From the NCBI RefSeq assembly GCF_030551255.1, contig NZ_CP130630.1:5933501-5997500 (forward strand): a stretch of DNA of 64,000 bases, in the 5' to 3' direction. The notes beneath the pieces were generated by a model. That model was given only the letters and a program-made list of their open reading frames with translations. It had not been told where the DNA came from and searched no databases. The translations under genes were made by a program, and so were the position numbers. This document shows, piece after piece, positions 23,905-33,517 of the stretch. Origin of the DNA: Streptomyces sp. NL15-2K (lineage in GTDB: Bacteria; Actinomycetota; Actinomycetes; Streptomycetales; Streptomycetaceae). Position 1 is the stretch's first letter. Each line of letters opens with the position of its first letter.

Positions 23905-25938
23905 TCAGCTCGTGTGGACCTCCAGCGCGGCCCGCACCCCCGACTCCAGGGCCCCCTCGATCCACGACGGTTTGACGGAGGTGTGGTCGCCGGCGAAGTA
24001 CAGCGGGCCCTCGGGGGAGCGGATGGCGGCGAGGAGCTCCGTGTGCTGTCCGGGGAGCAGCACGGACGCCTCGCCGTACGCGTACGGGTCGCGCAGCCAG
24101 CTCTGGGTGCGCCCGGCGCCGGTGTAGAACACCTCGACCCGTTGCCCGTAGACCTGCTGAAGCCCGCGCAACGCATGTGGATAGCGGGCCTCTTCATCGA
24201 GCGAGTCCCAGCGGGAGGCGTCGTCGGCCCAGCTGTAGGAGGCGAGGACGACACCCCCCTTGCTGCCCTCGATCGGATGGGAGGGGTTGATCATGAAGCG
24301 GTTGGAGTTGTCGGAGACGGAGCCGCCGCCGACGATCCGCGCCGCCTCGGGCTGGTCACGGGTGGCCCAGCGGTTGGCGGCGTAGTGGACGCGCTGCGCG
24401 TCGCTGATGTGGCCGTCCGGCACGGAGGGGTGCGCGCCCAGCAGACTCCCGTCGGCGGGCGCCTTGCCGTTGCGGTAGTCGTCGTACAGCCCGGGGCGTA
24501 CGGCGTCCAGCTCCCGTTTCCAGTCGCCCTCCCCGAACTCCCACCAGCGGCGGCTGAATTCGAGCAGCACCTTGGTCGCGCTGTCGTAGTGCAGTTCGGC
24601 GACGGCACGGCGTTTGCCGTACGACATCAGCGGACTGATCTGGACCTGCCGCAGCCCGGAGAACGGCACGGTGACGATCGCGAGGTCCCCGGTGAACTGC
24701 TCGCGCACGACCTTGCCGCCACGCCCCTCGGAGACGGTGTCGATCCACACGTGCGGCCCGTCGGGGCCCACGTGTGACGGGTCGTCGGAGCGGCCGTCAC
24801 GGCCCTGGCCCCCGGCCCAGTACTCGATGTGGGTGGCGCGCCGGTCGAGCCGCAGGACGTCGGCGACCTGCTTCAGCAGTGCGTCCGGAAGGGTCGCCGT
24901 GCCGCCGACCAGCTCCCAGAACTCGGTGTCCGGGCTGATCAGCGACTGACTGATGAAGCTGTGGATGAACGACAGCGGCAGCCGTGAGGTCAGGTTCTCC
25001 AGCGTGCCGATCAGATCGATGGTCCGCTCGTCGAAGCCGGCCCGCTCGGTCAGGAACCGGTACATGGACCAGTCGCCGTACTGCTGGATCACCCGCGCCC
25101 AGCCCTTGACCCGCTCCGGCATCGGCTTGTCGACGCGCTTGCCGTCCGGCCCGACGGTGCTGAACTCGTCGCGTACGGGGTCGAGGGCATCGCGCAGGAT
25201 CTTGCTGGACGGCGTGTCCCAGTACTTGCGCGGCACCCCGAAGGACCGGTTGACCTTGCGCGGAGCCTTGGCGTAGTCGGCGCGGCGCACGCGGATGCCG
25301 TTGACGTGCAGCCAGGCACGGTTGACGGGCTTGCCGTCGCCGTCGACGTCCACGAGATGGAACCGGCGTTTTTTGACGTCGAGTTGCTCGATCAGGCTCA
25401 TCACCAGCGGATGACTACCGGGAATCCGCATGGCCCCCGCCTCGGCGTACTGCTTCGGATCGGCGAACGGCTGCGCCGCCTGCTCGTGCCCACCGGTACG
25501 GAAGGTCTTGATCCGACCGCCGACGCGGTTGCCGTTGGCCTCCAACAACGTCACCTGATGCCCGGCCCGCTTCAACAACCAGGCCGCCACGAGCCCGGCC
25601 GGCCCGGCGCCGACCACGAGGATCTTCTTGGCGTTCTTCGTCTTGGCGCGCGGGAGACCGGAGTTGAGGATCTTCTCGTACTGCGGGACGAGGGGGCGGT
25701 CGTGTTCGTCCACGACGAGCAGGGCGCGGGCGACCGCGAGACAGGTGGACCAGGTGGCGGTGGATCTGGGTGGGCAGGGGTCGGCCGCGGGGGCGATGGC
25801 GGGTGCGGCGGCGGCCGTGCCCTGTGTGGCCAAGGTACCCAGGCCGAGGGCCGTCGCGGTTGCGGCCGTACCTGCGACGGTCGTGAACTGCCGTCGGGAG
25901 AACGGAGGATGGGTGGCTGCGGTGCGGAGTTCATCCAT
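23905..25938 (-). CDS. Tat-exported flavin amine oxidase (L-amino-acid/monoamine oxidase)
   Basis: 677 residues. A twin-arginine signal ([21 protein letters not shown]) precedes the FAD-binding Rossmann motif [27 protein letters not shown] and the GGRI hallmark of the amine-oxidase family. Near the C-terminus [28 protein letters not shown] is the second FAD-binding block. It would oxidise amines or L-amino acids outside the membrane, releasing H2O2 and ammonia. ATG at 25938 begins the Tat signal; the frame is open further upstream but non-coding in character. Confidence 0.92.
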   Translation of the reverse strand: MDELRTAATHPPFSRRQFTTVAGTAATATALGLGTLATQGTAAAAPAIAPAADPCPPRSTATWSTCLAVARALLVVDEHDRPLVPQYEKILNSGLPRAKTKNAKKILVVGAGPAGLVAAWLLKRAGHQVTLLEANGNRVGGRIKTFRTGGHEQAAQPFADPKQYAEAGAMRIPGSHPLVMSLIEQLDVKKRRFHLVDVDGDGKPVNRAWLHVNGIRVRRADYAKAPRKVNRSFGVPRKYWDTPSSKILRDALDPVRDEFSTVGPDGKRVDKPMPERVKGWARVIQQYGDWSMYRFLTERAGFDERTIDLIGTLENLTSRLPLSFIHSFISQSLISPDTEFWELVGGTATLPDALLKQVADVLRLDRRATHIEYWAGGQGRDGRSDDPSHVGPDGPHVWIDTVSEGRGGKVVREQFTGDLAIVTVPFSGLRQVQISPLMSYGKRRAVAELHYDSATKVLLEFSRRWWEFGEGDWKRELDAVRPGLYDDYRNGKAPADGSLLGAHPSVPDGHISDAQRVHYAANRWATRDQPEAARIVGGGSVSDNSNRFMINPSHPIEGSKGGVVLASYSWADDASRWDSLDEEARYPHALRGLQQVYGQRVEVFYTGAGRTQSWLRDPYAYGEASVLLPGQHTELLAAIRSPEGPLYFAGDHTSVKPSWIEGALESGVRAALEVHTS

Positions 25939-26134
25939 GTGTCCTGGATATGCGCGAGACGGCCCGCCAGGCAGGAAGACCGACGACCGCCACCTGAATG
26001 TGGGAGCGCGCCGGGGCGCCGACTCCGCCGCGGTCGGCGCCTGAGCGGGCACGAGACGCCGCACGCCCTCCGAACGCGCCGACTGGGAGGTTTGGCCGCA
26101 TCCCAAGCGGGCGACGGTCCCGGCGGGGACGCGC

Positions 26135-26590
26135 TCACCCCTTTCCGAACGCTTCGGTCACCAGCCTGGCCAGATCGTCCTCGGTCATCGTGGTGTCGAC
26201 CCCGATGGTGCGCAGTTCGAGCCCGACTGCGGATCGCGGCCTGGCGGAACTCGGGGGTGGGAAGGAGCCAGACGGCGTGATCAGGTGTGGCAAGCAGAGG
26301 CTTCACGAGGTGCGGCAGCAGCCGGAAGCCCTCGACGACTACACACGGCTCGTGTGGCAGTCCAAGAAGGTCTTCGACAGGAACGGGGCGTCTTCCGGTG
26401 TGGTCCGCCGAGCGTGATCTCCCATCACGTCGTCGGTCGCGTAGAGACGCCAGCCAAACCGGTCCGCCAATCGGCGAGCTGTGGTCGACTTGCCCGCGCC
26501 GCTCCCGCCCCCGATCCAGTAGACATGCCGCAGTTCAAGGATTCGCGCATGAAGCTCGCGGAACGCCTTGTCACGGTGACTGCTCACCAC
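26135..26590 (-). pseudogene. Decayed P-loop nucleoside/small-molecule kinase
   Basis: The N-terminal part is intact: RHVYWIGGGSGAGKSTTARRLADRFGWRLYATDDVMGDHARR (Walker A and the following Asp motif), then a stop after about 83 residues. Downstream in another frame are VVEGFRLLPHLVKPLLATPDHAVWLLPTPEFRQAAIRSRA and, after one more frame shift, [23 protein letters not shown] with a TGA at 26135-26137. The order matches a single AAA/kinase-like gene with at least two internal deletions. The GTG start is overlapped by the upstream membrane gene. Confidence 0.8.
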
Positions 26591-26940
26591 CCCCCGTTCG
26601 TCACGTACACCGCGTACGGGATCAGGACCGCCGGCAGGGTCAGCAGGCGTGGCTTGAGGGGGCGGCCGGTGTGCAGCGGGCGGAGGACGTCGAAGAGAAG
26701 GAGCAGGAGGAGGACGAGGGCGCCGATCCAGATCAGGGCGATCAGGGCGAAGCCGTTGTTCTCGATCTGGTCGTAGGTGCAGCCGTCCAGGTCGCGGCGG
26801 TCCAGGTCGTCGTACTCGCAGTGGCCGTAGGCGATGTACCAGCGCGCGCAGAGGACGGCGAGGGCCGCGGGGACACCTATCAGGAGGTGAACCAGGAGCG
26901 GCGGCACGTAGCCGCGCAGGGCGGGGAGGGCGCTACGCAT
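26584..26940 (-). CDS. Small membrane protein
   Basis: 118 residues with three hydrophobic helices (PPLLVHLLIGVPAALAVLCARW, GFALIALIWIGALVLLLLLLFDVL, LTLPAVLIPYAVYV) and a Cys-containing loop between the first two. Its last codons overlap the GTG start of the downstream decayed kinase, so the two were once translated together. Function unknown. Confidence 0.72.
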   Translation of the reverse strand: MRSALPALRGYVPPLLVHLLIGVPAALAVLCARWYIAYGHCEYDDLDRRDLDGCTYDQIENNGFALIALIWIGALVLLLLLLFDVLRPLHTGRPLKPRLLTLPAVLIPYAVYVTNGGW

Positions 26941-26986
26941 CCGGCCACCTCACCAGGAAAGTGAAACTGTTGACGGCCTGAACCCG

Positions 26987-27571
26987 TCAGCGGCTGCCCG
27001 TCCAGTTGTGCGCCACATCCACCACCAGCCGATCCGTCAGCTGCGTAACCCGGAACGGCAACCGTGCCCGCACCCCGAGCCCGATCTGCGTCTCCCCCTC
27101 GAAGCTGCCGGCGAAGCGCGTGTCCCTGAAGGTGCGGTAGCCGGTGATGTCCACGCCGGGCAGGGGGCGGCCCACCTTTCCCGGGTACGTGGCTGCGCCG
27201 GTCTCCGGGTCGTAGCTCGGCGCGGCTACGCGGACCTCGAGTATCGCCCCGCCGGCGACCGGGATGTAGTCGCCGGAGCCGGCCTGGTGGAGGCGGTCGA
27301 CGTACTGGACGTAGTAGCCGATGTCACCGCCGCCGGGGACGTCGAACACCATGCGGTCGAAGCAGTCGTGCTTGCCGGTCCTGATGTCCTTCAGCGGTAC
27401 GGCGCCGGCGGTGACGCCGCCCTTGACGCCGCTGCCCCAGCCCGTCGGGCAGGCTGTGGCGGTCGAAGCGGTCGCCGGGGCGGCGCCCGCGGTGGACGCC
27501 CCCGCCGCCAGTGCCGTGCCCGCGAGGGCGAGTGCTGCCACTGCCGCGCCCATCGCTCCCATTCGCCTCAT
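26987..27571 (-). CDS. Secreted AMIN-like domain protein
   Basis: 194 residues. The signal peptide MRRMGAMGAAVAALALAGTALAAGAS is followed by an Ala/Thr-rich linker. A beta-sandwich domain follows with GKHDCFDRMVFDVPGGGDIGYYVQYVD, LEVRVAAPSYD, GYRTFRDTRFAGSFEGETQIGLGVRARLPFRVTQLTDRLVVDVAHN. This is the actinobacterial AMIN-like domain, presumably binding cell-wall polymers. ATG at 27571 follows AAGGGGGAC. Confidence 0.82.
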   Translation of the reverse strand: MRRMGAMGAAVAALALAGTALAAGASTAGAAPATASTATACPTGWGSGVKGGVTAGAVPLKDIRTGKHDCFDRMVFDVPGGGDIGYYVQYVDRLHQAGSGDYIPVAGGAILEVRVAAPSYDPETGAATYPGKVGRPLPGVDITGYRTFRDTRFAGSFEGETQIGLGVRARLPFRVTQLTDRLVVDVAHNWTGSR

Positions 27572-27670
27572 GATGTCCCCCTTTGTTGCGTAAAGCTGGT
27601 AATGGGTAAGACGATCCGGTGCGGCGGAAGGTTGCGTACTCCGCTGCTGGATAAGCTGTATAACCGGGCC

Positions 27671-28033
27671 ATGATCTATCACGTCGTCCCGCGCGATGAG
27701 TGGAACGCCCGTCCCGACCAGCCGTACGCGCCCGCTTCCCTCGTGGAGGAGGGCTTCGTGCACTGTTCCCCCGACGAGGCGACCACGCTCGCCGTCGTCA
27801 ACGCGTTCTACCGGACCGCGCCCCGGCCGCTGCTGGCGCTGGTGCTCGACGAGGAGCGGCTCGCCGCCAAGTGTGAGTGGGAGGCGGCTGCTCCCGCTCC
27901 GCCGCCCGGGGTTGCCGAGGACGTCCTGTTCCCGCATGTGTTCGGGCCGCTGAACCGCGATGCCGTCGTGCGTGTTCTGCAGGTTCGGTGGGACGAGGAG
28001 GGCCGGGCGACCGGGCTGGCGGACGTCGGCTGA
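27671..28033 (+). CDS. DUF952 domain protein
   Basis: 120 residues of the DUF952 family: MIYHVVPRDEWNA, LVEEGFVHCSPDEATTLAVVNAFYR, LLALVLDEERLAAKCEWE and LFPHVFGPLNRDAVVRVLQV match the family along its length. The fold is related to glutathione-S-transferase-associated and ADP-ribosyl-like small domains; the function is not established. Confidence 0.88.
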   Translation: MIYHVVPRDEWNARPDQPYAPASLVEEGFVHCSPDEATTLAVVNAFYRTAPRPLLALVLDEERLAAKCEWEAAAPAPPPGVAEDVLFPHVFGPLNRDAVVRVLQVRWDEEGRATGLADVG

Positions 28034-28161
28034 GGCGGTGGGGCGTCTCAGAGGCCCGCGCGCAGGTGGCTCACCGTGACGAAGCGGTAGCCGCGGGCGG
28101 TGTGGCCGCAAAACGGCTGGTCACGTTACATTTCCGCCCGAACCCGTGGCAATGGCGGCCC

Positions 28162-28212
28162 GACCCCGATCGGTGAAAGACCCTGATCGGTGAAAGACCC
28201 TGATCGGTGAAA
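28162..28212. repeat. 3 x 17-bp tandem repeat
   Basis: Three units of GACCCTGATCGGTGAAA, the first differing at one base, in the intergenic space after the DUF952 gene. Confidence 0.75.
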
Positions 28213-28218
28213 AGGGGC

Positions 28219-28250
28219 GAGGCGCCGAACCCTGGAGGGTCCGGCGCCTC
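28219..28250. terminator. Bidirectional terminator
   Basis: Nine-bp outer stem GAGGCGCCG / CGGCGCCTC with a further inner ACCCT/AGGGT pairing, between the convergent DUF952 and aminopeptidase genes. Confidence 0.7.
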
Positions 28251-28277
28251 AGTGTGCCGGTGCTGGTGCCGCGTGCG

Positions 28278-29936
28278 TCAGCGCGGGACGCCGAGGAGGT
28301 CGACGCGTTCGTCGACGCCCTTGCGGAGTTCGCCGAGCGTCGTGCCGGGCGGGGCCACGGTGGGCGTGGAGGACGGCGGCTGGGTCTCGTCGGCGCAGGT
28401 CGTGCCCGAGGCGGGGACCTTCAGGTCCAGCAGGTAGCCGGTGATCGCGTCCGTCGCGCAGGCACTCCTGTTGAAGGCGGTGTGCCCTTCGGCCTTGAAC
28501 GTGAGCAGCGAGGCGTTGTCGAGCTGACGGGACAGGGCCACCGCATCGCGGTACGGGGTGTCCGGGTCGCCGGTGGTGCCGACGACGAGGATCGGCGCGG
28601 AGCCCTCCGCGCGGTAGGAGCCGTCGTAGCGGCTGACCTTCTCGCCGGGCCACTGGACGCAGGCGGTGGCGTGCTGGTGGTCGTAGGTGGGCGGGCCGTA
28701 CGCCATGGCCGGGCCGAGCAGCGGCGCCGCCTTGGCGTTGAGGGTGACGTTCCGCTTCAGTCGGTTCAGGTCGCTCGGGTAGTCCCGGTCGACGCACTCG
28801 ACCGCCACGTTCGGGCCCAGGAAGTCGAAGCTGGCCGGGGACGGCGGCCGGAGCAGGAAGGAGGTGTTGTCGCGCTGCTGGGCCTTGCGCAGCGCCTCGC
28901 CGAAGGAGGGCCAGATGACCTTGCCCTCGTTGATGTTGAACATCAGGCGGTAGACGAGGGTGTAGCCGTTCGCCCGCCCGCCGTTCGCCGTCGGCACCGG
29001 GTTGGCGTCCAGGTCGGCCTTGAGCTTCTCGAACGCCGCCCGGGGGTTGCCGTCGCCGAACCCACAGGTGGCCTGGTCGGCGGCGCACCAGTCGAGGAAG
29101 CGGCTCATCGCGCCGTCCAGGGCCTGGTACTGGGGCCAGTCGTAGGCGTAGGGCTGGTTGGCGTAGTGCTCCGGGTCGTACGCCCCGTCGAGTGCCAGGG
29201 CGCGCACCCGCTTCGGGAACAGGGCGGCGTAGACGGTGCCGATGTAGCTGCCGAACGACCGCCCGTAGTAAGTGAGTTGGTCCTCGCCCAGCGCCTGGCG
29301 CAGCAGGTCGATGTCGCGGGCGACGTATTCGGTGCCGATGTACGGCAGCAGGTCACCCGAGTTGTCCACGCACGCCTGGTTGAACTCGGCGGCCTCGCGC
29401 AGGGCCGGACCGTAGGCGTCCGGGCCGGGGACGCCCTTGGCGTCGGTGACGGCCTTGGTGTAGCGCTGGTCGTCCCAGCACTGGAGCGGTGAGCTGCGCC
29501 CGACGCCGCGTACGTCGTACCCGAAGACGTCGAACGAGTCGCGCAGGCCGGCCGGCAGGCTGGCGTAGTTGTTGCGGACGAAGTCCACTCCGGAGTTGCC
29601 GGGCCCGCCCGGCTGCATGAACAGGGTGCCCTTGCGCTTGGCCTGGTCCGTGGCCTTCTTGCGGATCACCGCCAGGGTGATGGTGCGGCCCTGCGGCTCG
29701 CGGTAGTCCAGCGGCACGTCGGCGCTCGCGCACTCGAAGCCGCCCTGGCAGTCGGACCAGGACAGGGACGGCACCGGCGGAGTCTTCTCCGAGGCCGTCC
29801 CGGTCGTCTGGGTGGCCATCGCCTGGACACCCGTACCGGCTATGGCGAGAGCGACCGCGGCGGCTCCGGCGACTGCGGCGATTCTCAGGCGTGTGAGGCG
29901 CTTGCGCGCTCGTGAGACATGATCGTGCGTGGTCAA
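28278..29936 (-). CDS. Secreted tripeptidyl aminopeptidase (Slp/Tap alpha/beta-hydrolase)
   Basis: 552 residues. The signal sequence (RARKRLTRLRIAAVAGAAAVALAIAGTG) precedes an alpha/beta-hydrolase catalytic region. The nucleophile Ser is in YYGRSFGSYIGTVYAALFP, the oxyanion region is MQPGGPGNSGVDF, Asp in VGTTGDPDTPY and His in KAEGHTAFNRSACATDAITGYLL. These are marks of S33 mycelial tripeptidyl aminopeptidases of Streptomyces. It removes tripeptides from secreted or environmental proteins. TTG at 29936 is proposed as start because GAGGGGGAAACGCG precedes it and it begins the signal peptide; no ATG or GTG fits as well. Confidence 0.9.
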   Translation of the reverse strand: MTTHDHVSRARKRLTRLRIAAVAGAAAVALAIAGTGVQAMATQTTGTASEKTPPVPSLSWSDCQGGFECASADVPLDYREPQGRTITLAVIRKKATDQAKRKGTLFMQPGGPGNSGVDFVRNNYASLPAGLRDSFDVFGYDVRGVGRSSPLQCWDDQRYTKAVTDAKGVPGPDAYGPALREAAEFNQACVDNSGDLLPYIGTEYVARDIDLLRQALGEDQLTYYGRSFGSYIGTVYAALFPKRVRALALDGAYDPEHYANQPYAYDWPQYQALDGAMSRFLDWCAADQATCGFGDGNPRAAFEKLKADLDANPVPTANGGRANGYTLVYRLMFNINEGKVIWPSFGEALRKAQQRDNTSFLLRPPSPASFDFLGPNVAVECVDRDYPSDLNRLKRNVTLNAKAAPLLGPAMAYGPPTYDHQHATACVQWPGEKVSRYDGSYRAEGSAPILVVGTTGDPDTPYRDAVALSRQLDNASLLTFKAEGHTAFNRSACATDAITGYLLDLKVPASGTTCADETQPPSSTPTVAPPGTTLGELRKGVDERVDLLGVPR

Positions 29937-30218
29937 CGCGTTTCCCCCTCGGGGCTGATGCTGCTGTGCTTCCCAGAACCTACCGATGTCCAAGAACCCA
30001 CGGAAGGCGGTGAGTTGAGGGAGCGTCGAGCCCAACTGGAGGAGAAATAACGACAAGAGTGGCCGGAGGGCGCCTTGGGCGTGAGCCGCGTCACGTCCGC
30101 GATATGTCAGAGACCTGACCGGGACAAGTCAGTCCGGCTCGGTTCCATGTGGTCGTCTCCCCCCCCACCGTCCGGGGCCCCCGGCCTCGGCGGCGTCGGG
30201 CGCGGGCGCGGGCGCAGA

Positions 30219-30518
30219 CCGGTGCGGAGAGCGAGCGGCCGGTCGTCGTGATCTTCCCGACCATGGGATCCGAGGGCATCACCGGCGAGCTCTTCTGGGG
30301 CAGGACCCAGCAGGACTCCATGCCGGGCGACCCGGTCGACGGGGCGCTGGCGGGCCGGTTCGCCGTGGCCGAGGTGCACGCGACGCTGCTCGACGCGTAC
30401 CGCAAGGGCGACGTCGACGCGATCGTCGCCAAGGCCCACCCCGAGATCCAGACCGGCGTCCGCGACTACGTGGCGCGGACCGGCACCCTGGTGGAACCGC
30501 ACACGAGACGGGGGCGGG
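30219..30518 (+). pseudogene. Remnant of a SnoaL/NTF2-like protein
   Basis: The plus-strand frame reads ERPVVVIFPTMGSEGITGELFWGRTQQ and then GRFAVAEVHATLLDAYRKGDVDAIVAKAHPEIQTGVRDYVARTGTLVE, which resembles the first helices of SnoaL/NTF2-like proteins (AVAEVHATLLDAYRKGD). After that the frame continues into unrelated sequence antisense to the acetyltransferase gene. It is likely a truncated gene. Boundaries are approximate. Confidence 0.4.
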
Positions 30519-30696
30519 CCCCTGCGGGGTCATGCCGTGGGGGGCTCGCACTGCACCGCAGGGAAGGCGCCATCGTCCGCCAGGGCCGCGAGGCTCAGGG
30601 CGTCCGGCTCGTTGGTGAGCAGTTGCACATGGATACGTCATATGGATACGTCATCGACCCAGCGGTGGCGAGGTTCTTGAGGTCATCCTTGATCGG

Positions 30697-31251
30697 TCAC
30701 GTGGTCCGGGCGGCCCACTCGCGGTCGAGGATCGCGTGGACGATGGAGTCGCGCCACACGCCCCCCTTGCGGACGTGTTCGCGAATACGGCCTTCTTCGG
30801 CCATCCCGGCACGGTCCATCGTCTTGGCGGAGGCCTCGTTGGCGGGCGAGCGGGCACCCCAGATCCGGTGCAGGCCCAACTCTTCGAAGCCGAGTCCGAG
30901 CAGCAGCCGTACGGTCTCGACACCGTATCCGGAACCCCAGGACGCGGGACGCAGCGCGAAGCCCATGGTGGCTCCGCCGGGCTGGTGCGGGTCCAGGGCC
31001 AGGCGGCCGGCGCCGACGAGCGTGCCAGTGCTGCGCTCGACGACGGCGAGCGCGTGTTCGGAACGCGGGTCGGACGTCGCGGCCTCGATGGACCGGGTCA
31101 CGATCTGCCGGACCTCATCGAGCGTGCGTGGCTCGAACGAAAGGTGCTCGGTTGCCATCTCGCTGCCGTAGATGGCGAACACAGCGTCGGCGTCGTCCGC
31201 CTGGAACTCGCGCAACTCCAAGCGCCGGCTGAGGCGGTGGACCGGATGCAT
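30697..31251 (-). CDS. GNAT-family acetyltransferase (RimJ/RimL type)
   Basis: 184 residues. RRLELREFQADDADAVFAIYGSEMATEHL is the RimJ-type start, and GATMGFALRPASWGSGYGVETVRLLLGLGFEELGLHRIWGARSPANEASAKTMDRAGM contains the acetyl-CoA-binding turn and the ARSPANEAS motif. It would acetylate an N-terminus or small amine. ATG at 31251 is chosen. A heptamer repeat array lies directly upstream. Confidence 0.9.
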   Translation of the reverse strand: MHPVHRLSRRLELREFQADDADAVFAIYGSEMATEHLSFEPRTLDEVRQIVTRSIEAATSDPRSEHALAVVERSTGTLVGAGRLALDPHQPGGATMGFALRPASWGSGYGVETVRLLLGLGFEELGLHRIWGARSPANEASAKTMDRAGMAEEGRIREHVRKGGVWRDSIVHAILDREWAARTT

Positions 31252-31265
31252 GCCCCGGACTCTAC

Positions 31266-31300
31266 TGTCAGCACTCAGCACTCAGCACTCAGCACTCAGC
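31266..31300. repeat. CACTCAG heptanucleotide repeat
   Basis: Four tandem CACTCAG units just upstream of the acetyltransferase start, in its presumed promoter or leader. Unit number could vary by slippage. Confidence 0.75.
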
Positions 31301-31521
31301 GGGCGTAGGGCAGGTGACCTGCGGATTGGCGGATTGGCCTTACCGCTACGAACTCGCCCGCCCGGCTCCGTTGTCGACCGCAGCTGACCGCTGTATCTGG
31401 CTGGGATCCGTAGGCAGTCAGCCCGGTGTTGCGCTCACTTGCGACCCGTTCAGGCGCTGACCTTCACGCAGGTTGAGTTGCGGCCCGGGCGTGCCGGTCG
31501 TGCGCTCGACTCCGGGGACTT

Positions 31522-31727
31522 GGCCACGCCGACCAGGACTCCACCAACCCGCCCGAGCAGATCGCCCGCCTCGACAAGACCCTCACCGAGGCCGGCGTCC
31601 GCCACCGCACCGAGGTCTACACCGGCGCCCACCACGGCTTCACCCAGGCAGACACCGCCATGCCGCCCCCGAGGCAACCGAACGCCACTGGACGGCTCTG
31701 CTGGACCTCATGTCCCGCACTCTCTGA
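31522..31727 (+). pseudogene. C-terminal remnant of a dienelactone-hydrolase-family gene
   Basis: The frame from 31522 reads GHADQDSTNPPEQIARLDKTLTEAGVRHRTEVYTGAHHGFTQADTA, containing the catalytic His region of dienelactone hydrolases. A small deletion then shifts the frame to PEATERHWTALLDLMSRTL followed by TGA at 31725-31727. The N-terminal two thirds of the gene are absent. Confidence 0.7.
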
Positions 31728-31802
31728 CAGCAGCCGGATACGGATGGACCGGCCGGCCGGTCGGAGTACGAGTCTGCGTGGACCGGCCCGGGCCGGCGTG
31801 GG

Positions 31803-32318
31803 TCATCCCGTCCTGAGGACTCCCCGGGCGGCGACGGCCTCGCGGAGGCGTGCGGCCATGTCGGCCGCCTCGTCCGGCGGCAGGGGCAGTACGCCGTTTT
31901 CGGTCATCAGGGCGTGGAATTGCTGCTGCTGGTAGGGGGTGCCCGGCGGCAGACCCGCGATGTGCCAGTGGAGATGGGCATTGCCCTGCTGGCTGCCGAG
32001 GGAGTACAAGTACGTCCGCTCGGATGCGAAGACGTCCTCGACGGCGAGGGCGATCTCCCGGACCGTCAGCATGAGCCGGGTGTAAGCCGCTTCATCCAGG
32101 TCGCGTACGGCGTGTTCGATGTGTGCTTTCGGCGCGACGAGCACCTTTCCGGGGACGGTCGGCCACTTGTCGAGGAAGGCCACATGGTGCTCGTCCTCGA
32201 AGACCTTCTCGTGCGGGTAGTCCGGGTGCCCGGCGAGGAACGCGCAGACAAAGCATGGGCCGCTTCGCGCACGTTCGGTGTACGCCTCGAGATCCATGGG
32301 TTGCCGGTCCGTCGACAC
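31803..32318 (-). CDS. HIT-family (Ap4A-like) hydrolase
   Basis: 171 residues. The histidine triad is intact: NAHLHWHIAGLP (H-x-H-x-H). CFVCAFLAGHPDYPHEKVFEDEHHVAFLDKWP and GKVLVAPKAHIEHAVRDL are typical HIT-family segments. It would cleave dinucleoside polyphosphates or nucleotidyl adducts. GTG at 32318 is selected because AGGAGGG lies just upstream; an internal ATG at MDLEAY is an alternative. Confidence 0.9.
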   Translation of the reverse strand: MSTDRQPMDLEAYTERARSGPCFVCAFLAGHPDYPHEKVFEDEHHVAFLDKWPTVPGKVLVAPKAHIEHAVRDLDEAAYTRLMLTVREIALAVEDVFASERTYLYSLGSQQGNAHLHWHIAGLPPGTPYQQQQFHALMTENGVLPLPPDEAADMAARLREAVAARGVLRTG

Positions 32319-32502
32319 ATGCCCTCCTGCCCGCGGCCGTGCACCAGTCTGCCGCGGCCGCGGCTCCCGAGCGAGTGCGAAGGTGGTCGAGCTGCCGAAC
32401 GGTTCGGCCCGGCCGCCGTAGGATCCAGCGAGTGGGCCGTCCTTGCGTCGAGGGAACGCCCGTCTGAGGGCACGATGGTCGACCTGCGGAGGCATCGGCA
32501 TC

Positions 32503-33417
32503 ATGGACGAGCGACAGTCGCTCACCGACGACTCGCTGAGCGAAGCGGCGGACGCGTTCCAGCGGCTGCGTCCACGGCTGTTCGGTATCGCCTACCGCAT
32601 CCTGGGCAGCGTGTCCGAGGCCGAGGACGTGGTGCAGGACGTGTGGGTGCGATGGCAGGGCGCCGACCGGAGCGCGGTGCTGGATCCCGGGGCGTTCCTC
32701 GCCAAGATCACCACCCGTCTGGCGATCAACGTGGCTCAGTCGGCACGGGTCCGCCGTGAGGCGTACGTCGGGCCGTGGCTGCCGGAGCCCGTGGACACCA
32801 GCGTGGATCCGCAGGTGGGCGCGGAGCGCGGCGAGGCGCTGGAGCTGGCCGTGCTGCTGGTTCTGGAGAAACTGAATCCCGTGGAGCGGGCGGCCTACGT
32901 ACTGCGGGAGGCGTTCGACTATCCCTACGGCGAGATCGCGGGCGTGCTCCGGCTGAGCCAGGCCAATACGCGGCAGATCGTCAGCCGGGCCCGCAAGCGG
33001 CTGTCCGCCGAGCGCCGTGGTCCCGTCGACATGGCGGAGCACCGGCGGCTGCTCGAAGCCTTCGTCGCGGCGGCGCGGCACGGTGACGTCGCCGCGCTCG
33101 AGAACGTGCTGTCGGCCGACGTCGTCGCCTACGCCGACGGTAACGGCATGCGCGGTGTGGCACGGCTGGAGGTGGTGGGGGTCGAGCGCGTGGCCAGGAT
33201 CAGCGCCTTCGCCAAGAAGTTCTTCCCCGGGGCCGACTACGGCGTGGTCGAGGCCAACGGCCGGCCCAGTCTGCTGCTCGTCAAGGACGGGGTCACCGTT
33301 GCCTTGGTGAGCGTCACCGCGGGACCGGACGGTATAGACGGGCTCTACTGGATCCTGGCGCCCGACAAGCTGAGGGCGTACGAGCAGTCGGCACGCAGGC
33401 CCTCCGGTCGGTCGTAG
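32503..33417 (+). CDS. RNA polymerase sigma factor, ECF41 (SigJ-like)
   Basis: 304 residues. Sigma region 2 (FQRLRPRLFGIAYRILGSVSEAEDVVQDVWVRWQ) and region 4 (LEKLNPVERAAYVLREAFDYPYGEIAGVLRLSQANTRQIVSRARKRL) flank the linker motif WLPEPV. A fused SnoaL-like C-terminal domain of about 110 residues follows. This is the hallmark of ECF41 factors, which have no anti-sigma factor and are tuned by that domain. ATG at 32503 follows GGAGG. It faces an NmrA-like epimerase gene whose upstream region matches the ECF41 promoter pattern. Confidence 0.93.
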   Translation: MDERQSLTDDSLSEAADAFQRLRPRLFGIAYRILGSVSEAEDVVQDVWVRWQGADRSAVLDPGAFLAKITTRLAINVAQSARVRREAYVGPWLPEPVDTSVDPQVGAERGEALELAVLLVLEKLNPVERAAYVLREAFDYPYGEIAGVLRLSQANTRQIVSRARKRLSAERRGPVDMAEHRRLLEAFVAAARHGDVAALENVLSADVVAYADGNGMRGVARLEVVGVERVARISAFAKKFFPGADYGVVEANGRPSLLLVKDGVTVALVSVTAGPDGIDGLYWILAPDKLRAYEQSARRPSGRS

Positions 33418-33442
33418 CGCAGGCCCTCCGGTCGGTCGTAGC
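33395..33442. repeat. 24-bp tandem duplication across the ECF41 stop codon
   Basis: Two identical 24-bp units (33395-33418 and 33419-33442). The first encodes the last codons and the TAG stop; the second is past the stop, so the protein is not changed. Confidence 0.85.
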
Positions 33443-33517
33443 GCATGGAGGGCACCTGCGCACCGGTGGCCGCATGCCGGGGTGTGCAGGCCACTTCATT
33501 GCAGGGAAGGGCGCCGG

